9,653 bases of DNA, from positions 1-9,653 of the forward strand of contig CAMIVJ010000084.1 in NCBI GenBank assembly GCA_946401765.1. Direction: 5' to 3'. The position numbers and the translations under genes were made by a program. Source of the stretch: an uncultured bacterium. Its GTDB lineage: Bacteria > Verrucomicrobiota > Kiritimatiellia > RFP12 > UBA1067. The first letter of the stretch is position 1; each line of letters begins with the position of its first letter. This document shows, one piece after another, positions 6,801 through 9,653 of this stretch. The notes beneath the pieces were generated by a model, which made no database searches, was not told where the DNA came from, and saw only the letters and a list, made by a program, of their open reading frames with translations.

Positions 6801-8082
6801 GAACACCGTCTCCGTTGCGGTGGCGTCCGGTTCAGAAGCGCGCATCTACGGTCCGGCTGTCGTCTCTCTTGAAGGCGGCGCGGCCACTCCGACCGGGCTT
6901 GAGCGGCTTGAGACAGACGACTTCGCAAAGTGGACCTTCACCGAGCAGGCGCAGGCCGACTACGACGCGCTCGGCGCGAACGGATTCTGGATCCTCTACG
7001 GCGAGGCGAACAAGGCAGGATCGGCGTTCCTCACGGAACGCGTTGACGTGGCGCGGCCCTGGCGCGTTACGTTCACCTACCAGGCGCGCGCCGGCGCCTC
7101 GACCGAATGGGCCGACGGCATCGCCTTCTGTATCCACAACGAGGCGGAAGGCGCGGCGTTCTGCGACACGACTAGACTGGGCGGTGCACTTGCGGGAGCT
7201 GCCGCGGGGCACGCGACATGCGCGGCGTTCTGGTTCAACCTCTACCAGAAGGAAAACTGCGGCTGGGCGATTGGCGGAACGAAGTTCGAGGCGCCCGAGG
7301 GCAACCTCTCGTCCACGGCCGACCGCTTCATCAAGGACGGCTACAATGTGGAGATCATGTGGGACGGCCACAAGCTAGTGGGCCGCGTGTGGCACAAGGG
7401 CGCTCTTCTCACGACTCTTGAGAGGGAGGTTGATATGGCCTCAGTCGTCGGTGCAGGCGCGTCCGACTGGGACGGCAAGGCCACGCTCGGCTTCATCGGC
7501 GCGACGGGCGGCTCTGCGGCGAAGATGTACATCCGCGACCTGCGCGTGTACACGACGCGCGCCGAGGCGGTTGCAACATCCGTGAGCGTGCCGGCGGACA
7601 CGGCTGGCGCACTCAAGGTGTTCGCCGATGAAACGGCACTTTCTTCGGTCGAGCTCGGGGCGGGAGCGTCGCTCACGTTCGCCGCAAACGGCGCGATGAA
7701 GGGCGCAGACCTCGACTACGCCGTCACCGCCGCCTCGCTGAAGGCGGCAGGCAATGCGCAGGTGGCGCTCGATTCGAACGGCGCCGGCGTAGGCACGCTG
7801 AGGCTCGGCGAACTTTGGGCGAGCGGCGGCACGGTGGCCGTGGAGGGCGGCATAGTGACGGCGGCGGATGGAACGATCACTATCGTCATACCGGATACTG
7901 CACCCGACGGCGTCATAAACCTCGTCACATACTACCATGCTGATTGGCAGGGTCCGGAGCCGCGCTTCAACCTGGTCGGCGACACGCCGGAGGCCACGAA
8001 GTACCGCTACTACCGGGGCTACGCGCGCGGCGGGCGCATCTTCGTGGTGAACCGCCTGGGCACGACGCTCTTGTTCCGCTAG
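850..8082 (+). CDS. Giant secreted modular protein: LamG, beta-strand repeats, two PA14, discoidin-like and L-type-lectin-like domains
   Basis: The product has 2410 residues. The start is ATG 850, with AAGGAG 6 bases upstream and a signal peptide directly after it (hydrophobic core 10-23, cleavage after Ala25 in AEA). Domains in order: LamG/concanavalin-like lectin about 28-260 (W174HHVV, Y190VDG); a strand opening with NWLGGSVPTDAAAF; glycine-rich beta-strand repeats like autotransporter-associated PATR units (for example IVKTGTGRINF near 555, VKIGAGRAEL near 1120, FVKGGDGKLALTG near 1664); PA14 about 1167-1333 (DDG at 1258) and about 1441-1620 (DDG at 1537); a discoidin-like domain about 1805-1965 (LSEFSLYD, NLFD, YWTLEASRDGVNWE); an L-type-lectin-like domain about 2018-2235 (W2087ADGIAF); more strands; and a tail ending GTTLLFR. 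No autotransporter barrel, PEP-CTERM, LPXTG motif or catalytic domain is visible. A role in glycan binding or adhesion outside the cell is inferred from the domains. It is monocistronic, ending just before a hairpin. No frameshift is seen. Confidence 0.93.
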   Translation: MTKRSTMENALAFAAMCLLCFSAEALEVAGSLVVDLKMSNVTGVSEGGFIGVWANQATGSDKVGNFVPVNAGAGGVFSRAAHGVPAVLFNGNADSVMWCSDALPATVVGSDSWTAEVWICNPSLTQGIETFFSWTYRGSGNKCMEMRYGTDNGNAIEHYGNNIGWNGVPVADVWHHVVITRDGSGNEALYVDGAKRITKDAYTALDIPVGGNFHIGGVKNGSSTGGFDGNMFFSGYIAAIRVHSDGLTADQVWSNYVEESSTYQNVWGGSDGLWSEGGNWLGGSVPTDAAAFSQGGTATITGDVALKMLNLASGTVKVDGGSFAFTGQTGTIILNGGVLPSSLDVASGAFTSQDAPVEGATSAGTFTLRVGTPGAADDTATALFNKGLNLAHGGVANLVLEDGAAMTVNGWFRGAFAGGSTFNFVMNGGSLVCTDWFLIATDGGSGEVTINHGHFLCPGFEFTYAGNTDAQSGLLHLNGGTLELNRFQNNNMAGTQAISFNGGTLKARQTNGNFLENRYEYCTVGARGATFDVPSNFAVDVKNLFTVDSASPGGAIVKTGTGRINFAEAFNYAGPITVSEGSCKFNALANFSSVTALSVAPGAAVLCSEAGGVQALVAKLPADCAGTVLITPECAADNIDLTGHPNVKIGYAGTFAFTGTITYDQAATPVYSFVQNQGVVNVQNALVDLSGKPTALEASGFPSDGFKIVLLADSTFTGGITVDSVMLQSDVAGGFGTTGAIRLVNGGELVLNHADIDVQGLIDRITPDSVGSLLFCANSKKDVSFSLVGHPGIYVGSYPGHHFTYTGTITFDGSEAHFGGGRAAYTIGGSGFVYQPAGGMSDAATEPRTVVGGRPGVFGLGGDNPFTGNVVVTNGATIFFRNCPNAYGATTGAVDPAHFYFNDGNIRNGDQSTVFPERFGVTVDADGMKMHLWSNSTLTFLGSVHGTGPMAVSDNGRIVFGGTANDYAGAITVRDSAQFQIGSDLGFSWDFDHAMPDLGNAARLILYVRDGDTLSFAHSVPGGYLGKEGAGRLVLAAAQATLGTVVSGGTLAVGADGIISGDLTVEANGTFEIDGGATVAVGALNGAGLITAPEGTTARLAFTGGTFSGTVAPNVTLVKIGAGRAELIQTGTCCAFEVQEGTLAVDAAAIAHPVVAPGATLELMSSGRGLLGKYYSGVNALADWKNIISTLARMEEFEASREAEAAGMSSAFGGTFVVHGQNQLYPGDFGSKDYWIGIWRGYLWIEKGGTYGFATASDDGSTVFIDGTMVVNNIRDQGWNDDQFNTTYRKINLARGWHEIVIGFYDATGGNDIGVKVTPPGGTAEFLSNAQLFPTRRRETVIEDDSDVQGGLRLGGGVPRLVFNVPAETTSDLSGSFSVDDTYGEIVKAGEGTLVYSLHGQGSPKDFTVSGGTLALVEATNVGALDIASGARVTVSPKRTDGYRGLALNFFDSTDNSYTSFQTLPAFRDYFYSDAAILGNTWDFGWGKLCSDPVNEACTSGWRFLGKYCNADNFHVGMTGYIYLPYDGEYAFGFRSDDGVVLYIDGERYYYYTGVTTGADNNNGGWKAYTAGLHKFELAFRENGGGQYLSVFIRARTAGGTGTFDRWANWEILPQELLFPEFSYAVGLSGSGALDLGEGEFWVDAVADFVFGGTLSGEASSCFVKGGDGKLALTGALASFDGMLAVAGGTLALSPAEDVDLAGGIALEAGATFVVDSSKNVVFAGELAGSGTFVVDGGACVTVARSDHFTGEVKVKNGRFLVAADAASGAQGYRLLAGHSATVGVATGTADVVLPELASDDQLFNEKYFRFTVKRTYGDTIVQLSEFSLYDKDGVRQNLNLAKSTGVDASTIAPGEFWTSSTYSWGGNGGEGPGNLFDANTATKACLGAPAPTDENDSSKYCVITMRLADSATPVATYSFTTANDSTPARSPSYWTLEASRDGVNWETIDEKTNWRSGPTTTFTETELFTHAKTEEAKEGDLVENTVSVAVASGSEARIYGPAVVSLEGGAATPTGLERLETDDFAKWTFTEQAQADYDALGANGFWILYGEANKAGSAFLTERVDVARPWRVTFTYQARAGASTEWADGIAFCIHNEAEGAAFCDTTRLGGALAGAAAGHATCAAFWFNLYQKENCGWAIGGTKFEAPEGNLSSTADRFIKDGYNVEIMWDGHKLVGRVWHKGALLTTLEREVDMASVVGAGASDWDGKATLGFIGATGGSAAKMYIRDLRVYTTRAEAVATSVSVPADTAGALKVFADETALSSVELGAGASLTFAANGAMKGADLDYAVTAASLKAAGNAQVALDSNGAGVGTLRLGELWASGGTVAVEGGIVTAADGTITIVIPDTAPDGVINLVTYYHADWQGPEPRFNLVGDTPEATKYRYYRGYARGGRIFVVNRLGTTLLFR
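2686..3357 (+). repeat. Internal duplication of a GHP/TGTIT module in the giant protein
   Basis: Residues from Val613 (nt 2686 to about 2880) and from Val758 (nt 3121 to about 3357) align over roughly 65-75 residues. Both run VQxL, then Asp about 10 residues in, then Gly, a strand, LxGHP, a glycine-containing turn, and FxxTGTITxD. The DNA has diverged, so this is an old domain duplication rather than a recent tandem copy. The start-to-start offset is 145 residues. I do not recognise the module as a named family; it may be a beta-helix rung cluster. Confidence 0.7.
4348..4848 (+). other. PA14 domain 1 of the giant protein
   Basis: This covers residues about 1167-1333. It opens with GLLGKYYSG, has the core DYWIGIWRGYLWIEKGG, then ASDDGSTVFIDG, W-H-E-I-V-I-G-F-Y and a final strand before LFP. 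This order is the PA14 signature. PA14 domains are known carbohydrate- or protein-binding beta-barrels found in adhesins and glycosidases. Asp1258-Asp1259 correspond to the usual calcium/sugar-binding Asp pair. The domain is inserted straight after a beta-strand repeat ending APGATLELMSSG. Confidence 0.8.
5170..5709 (+). other. PA14 domain 2 of the giant protein
   Basis: This covers residues about 1441-1620. The order is a GYRGLALNFF opening, GYIYLPYDGEYAFGFRSDDG, VVLYIDG, a tyrosine run, WKAYTAGLHKFELAFRENGG, and a closing strand before LLFPEF. It has the same Asp-Asp-Gly core (Asp1537-Asp1538) as the first copy but is otherwise divergent, with a longer N-terminal segment rich in Phe and Tyr. 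It too follows a repeat ending in a GARVTVSP strand. Confidence 0.78.
6262..6756 (+). other. Discoidin (F5/8 type C)-like domain of the giant protein
   Basis: This covers residues about 1805-1965. KYFRFTVKRTYG and LSEFSLYDKDG (Tyr1830) form the first strands. NLFDANTATK (Asp1878) matches the conserved 'N-L-x-D-G-N-x-x-T-x-W' position of the fold, here without the Trp. YWTLEASRDGVNWETID (from Tyr1934) is the typical 'x-W-x-L-x-x-S-x-D-G-x-x-W' strand. Such domains usually bind galactose-type sugars or other cell-surface ligands. Confidence 0.65.
6901..7557 (+). other. L-type-lectin-like domain of the giant protein
   Basis: This covers residues about 2018-2235. WADGIAFCIHNEAEGA (Trp2087, Asp2089) matches the A-D-G-x-A-F hallmark of legume and bacterial L-type lectins, where the Asp contacts sugar. 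It is followed by FWFNLYQ, by VEIMWDGHKLVGRVWHKG (two strands) and by a final IRDLRVYT strand. The start is marked by a DDFAKWTFTEQA strand. It is a second concanavalin-like fold, distinct in sequence from the N-terminal LamG domain. Confidence 0.6.
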
Positions 8083-8090
8083 GCGATCTC

Positions 8091-8132
8091 CGCGCGCCGC
8101 AAAACCTGCGGCGCGCCTCTTGCGCCTCTTTT
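8091..8132 (+). terminator. Probable rho-independent terminator of the giant gene
   Basis: GCGCGCCGC (8092-8100) pairs perfectly with GCGGCGCGC (8108-8116). An extra A-T pair (8101 with 8107) gives a 10-bp stem and a 5-base loop, 9 bases after the stop codon. The stem is not followed by a clean T run, only by CTCTTGCGCCTCTTTT, which includes two adjacent copies of GCGCCTCTT (8113-8130). Termination may therefore be incomplete or need a factor. Confidence 0.6.
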
Positions 8133-8142
8133 GCCGGCAAAA
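8129..8142. other. Perfect 14-base palindrome TTTTGCCGGCAAAA
   Basis: The palindrome directly follows the stem-loop and is extended by two further A residues. It could be part of a composite terminator, a binding site, or simply a by-product of the T and A runs. No repeat partner was noticed elsewhere in the window. Confidence 0.4.
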
Positions 8143-8149
8143 AATCTTT

Positions 8150-8180
8150 AATGAGACCACTTGCCCATAGGGGCCTCATT
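8150..8180. promoter_or_regulatory. Imperfect inverted repeat overlapping the -35 of the small-basic-protein promoter
   Basis: AATGAGACC (8150-8158) and GGCCTCATT (8172-8180) are inverted copies with one mismatch, separated by 13 bases. The -35 hexamer lies between the arms, and the right arm abuts the extended -10. This is a usual place for a repressor operator. It could also form a hairpin in transcripts reading through from the giant gene. Confidence 0.4.
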
Positions 8181-8190
8181 ATGCTATAAT
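8161..8190 (+). promoter_or_regulatory. Extended -10 promoter for the small basic protein and PFOR genes
   Basis: TGC precedes a perfect TATAAT (8185-8190), giving an extended -10. TTGCCC (8161-8166, 4 of 6) lies 18 bases upstream. The predicted start near 8197 leaves a leader of about 26 bases containing AGGAG (8210-8214). Confidence 0.7.
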
Positions 8191-8222
8191 ATCATTTCAT
8201 TTTTCGAACAGGAGAAGCAGAA

Positions 8223-8378
8223 ATGAGTCAGCATCGCAGCCTGAAAGGCACCAGCAAAATCACATCAAAGCGCAACGTTCTCAAGCGTTTCGAGCGCGTA
8301 AACCTGCTTCAGGCCCGCGGCCAGTGGAAGGAAGGCGACCGCGGCCTGGGTCTCAGGAAGACCAAGCCCGAAGCCTGA
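8223..8378 (+). CDS. Small basic protein of the Chlamydiae/Verrucomicrobia-type family
   Basis: The product has 51 residues: it starts MSQHRSLKGTSKITSKRNVL, passes through KRFERVNLLQARGQWKEGD and ends LGLRKTKPEA. It is strongly basic, with no signal peptide or membrane segment. The central block SKRNVLKRFERV followed by a GQWKEG turn and a TKPE tail matches, as I recall it, a lineage-restricted family of about 50 residues found in Chlamydiae, Verrucomicrobia and relatives (TIGR04137 in my memory). Its function is not established; size and charge suggest ribosome or nucleic-acid association, which is inference. AGGAG lies 8 bases before the ATG. It has its own promoter and is followed after 37 bases by the PFOR gene with no terminator between, so the two are probably co-transcribed. 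The family call is also the best taxonomic clue here. Confidence 0.85.
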   Translation: MSQHRSLKGTSKITSKRNVLKRFERVNLLQARGQWKEGDRGLGLRKTKPEA

Positions 8379-8415
8379 TTTTGTTTTCACCTAAGAGAAG
8401 AAGGACAACAGGAAA

Positions 8416-9653
8416 ATGGCCAAGAAGATAATGGTCGACGGTAACACCGCGGCCGCCCAGGTCGCCTTTGCGTGCAGTGAAGTCGCGGCCATATACCCCA
8501 TCACCCCGTCATCGCCGATGGCCGAGACGTGCGACGAGCTCGCCGCCCATGCGAAGACGAACATCTGGGGCTCGATCCCCTCCATCGTCGAGATGGAGAG
8601 CGAAGGCGGCGCCGCTGGCGCCGTGCATGGTTCGCTCACCACCGGCTCGCTCACGACGACCTTCACGGCGTCGCAGGGTCTGCTGCTGATGATCCCCAAC
8701 ATGTACAAGATCGCGGGCGAGCTCGCTCCCACCGTGTTCCATGTCTCGGCCCGCTCCCTCGCGTGCCAGGGCCTCTGCATCTTCGGCGACCAGGGCGACG
8801 TGATGGCGTGCCGCCAGACGGGCTTCGCGATGCTCTGCTCCAACTCCGTGCAGGAAGCGCACGACATGGCGATGGTCGCGCACGCGTCCACGCTCGAGAG
8901 CCGCGTGCCGTTCCTCCACTTCTTCGACGGCTTCCGCACCTCGCACGAGGTCCAGAAGATCGACGAGATCCCGATGGAGACGATCCGCGCGATGATCGAC
9001 GAGGAGTACGTTGAGGACTTCCGCCGCCGCGCGCTCGACCCCGAGCATCCCACGATGCGCGGCACGGCCCAGAACCCCGACATGAACTTCCAGGGCCGCG
9101 AGAGCTGCGAGAAGTACTATGTGAAGACGCCCGAGATCGTCCAGGAGTACATGGACCGCTTCGCCAAGCTCACCGGCCGCGCGTACAAGCTCTACGACTA
9201 CGTCGGCGCACCTGACGCCGAGTACGTGGCGATCGCCATGGGCTCTGGCTGCGACACGCTCCACGAGACGGTCGACGCGCTCGTCAAGGAGGGCAAGAAG
9301 GTCGGCCTCGTGAAGGTGCACCTCTACCGTCCGTTCTCCATGAAGGACTTCGTGAAGGCGATTCCCGAGACCGTGAAGTGCATCACGGTTCTTGACCGCA
9401 CGAAGGAGCCCGGCGCCATCGGCGATCCGCTCTACCTCGACGCGTGCGCCGCCATCGGCCAGGCCAAGCAGGAGGGCATCGTCTCCTTCAAGTATCCTAA
9501 GATCCTCGCCGGCCGCTACGGAATCGGCTCGAAGGACTTCACGCCTCAGATGTGCGCGAGCATCTTCGCGAACATGACCAAGGAGCAGCCGCTCGACCAC
9601 TTCGTGGTGGGCATCGTCGACGACGTCTCCGGCCGCTATCTGCTCGGCGACGA
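8416..9653 (+). CDS. nifJ: Pyruvate:ferredoxin (flavodoxin) oxidoreductase, N-terminal part
   Basis: The 412 complete codons seen are about a third of a usual single-chain enzyme of about 1170-1190 residues; the gene continues past the right edge. The enzyme converts pyruvate and CoA to acetyl-CoA, CO2 and reduced ferredoxin in the cytoplasm of anaerobes. Domain I (about 1-255) has YPITPSSPMAE, with Thr30 matching the pyruvate-binding Thr31 of the Desulfovibrio africanus enzyme. Glu63 (VEMESEGG) matches the TPP-activating Glu64, and Arg113 (VSARS) matches Arg114. GDQGDVMACRQTGFAML and FFDGFRTSHE are also typical. Domain II (about 256-412) has VLDRTKEPGAIGDPLYLD and GRYGIGSKDFTP. The TPP and iron-sulfur cluster domains lie outside the window. 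AAGGA (8401-8405) sits 10 bases before the ATG. The gene lies downstream of the small basic protein gene, probably in one transcript. All active-site residues that should be visible are present. Confidence 0.96.
   Translation, partial: MAKKIMVDGNTAAAQVAFACSEVAAIYPITPSSPMAETCDELAAHAKTNIWGSIPSIVEMESEGGAAGAVHGSLTTGSLTTTFTASQGLLLMIPNMYKIAGELAPTVFHVSARSLACQGLCIFGDQGDVMACRQTGFAMLCSNSVQEAHDMAMVAHASTLESRVPFLHFFDGFRTSHEVQKIDEIPMETIRAMIDEEYVEDFRRRALDPEHPTMRGTAQNPDMNFQGRESCEKYYVKTPEIVQEYMDRFAKLTGRAYKLYDYVGAPDAEYVAIAMGSGCDTLHETVDALVKEGKKVGLVKVHLYRPFSMKDFVKAIPETVKCITVLDRTKEPGAIGDPLYLDACAAIGQAKQEGIVSFKYPKILAGRYGIGSKDFTPQMCASIFANMTKEQPLDHFVVGIVDDVSGRYLLGD

Noticed and set aside
8509..9600. A 363-residue minus-strand frame opposite the PFOR gene
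   Set aside because: The plus strand encodes unmistakable PFOR motifs across the whole stretch; the minus product is a low-complexity antisense translation without motifs.

Overview
The window most likely comes from an anaerobic member of the PVC superphylum, with Kiritimatiellota or a related Verrucomicrobiota/Lentisphaerota gut or sediment lineage as the best guess. Three things point that way. A 51-residue, very basic protein matches the Chlamydiae/Verrucomicrobia-type small basic protein family. The strictly anaerobic enzyme pyruvate:ferredoxin oxidoreductase follows it. A giant secreted beta-strand-repeat/lectin protein of a kind these genomes often carry fills most of the window. Base composition is GC-rich throughout, with no obvious break. 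This assignment is inference from gene content, not from a marker gene.

Layout. (1) Positions 1-645, minus strand: the N-terminal 215 residues of an exported serine hydrolase of the beta-lactamase/DD-peptidase fold, running off the left edge. (2) Positions 646-849: a short divergent regulatory region. It holds a promoter for each direction, four tandem copies of a heptamer, an 11-bp-phased direct repeat, and a leader with a duplicated Shine-Dalgarno segment around a small hairpin. (3) Positions 850-8082, plus strand: one gene for a 2410-residue secreted protein. It has a signal peptide, a LamG-like lectin domain, a long beta-strand-repeat region, two PA14 domains, a discoidin (F5/8 type C)-like domain, an L-type-lectin-like domain and a short aromatic/basic tail. 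(4) Positions 8083-8222: a strong hairpin (probable terminator), a palindrome, then an extended -10 promoter overlapped by an imperfect inverted repeat. (5) Positions 8223-8378: the small basic protein. (6) Position 8416 to the right edge: the first 412 residues of pyruvate:ferredoxin oxidoreductase, probably co-transcribed with the small basic protein.

How the parts may work together. The left half is a cell-surface or secreted module. The giant protein combines at least four kinds of domain that usually bind carbohydrate on a beta-helix-like stalk, which suggests glycan or host/particle adhesion, and the divergent serine hydrolase is also exported. The right half is housekeeping: a lineage-specific, probably nucleic-acid- or ribosome-associated small protein next to a central fermentative enzyme. 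I see no CRISPR array, tRNA, rRNA, insertion sequence or phage gene. The most unusual object is the giant modular protein, with its internal duplication and its lack of a recognisable anchor or autotransporter barrel.
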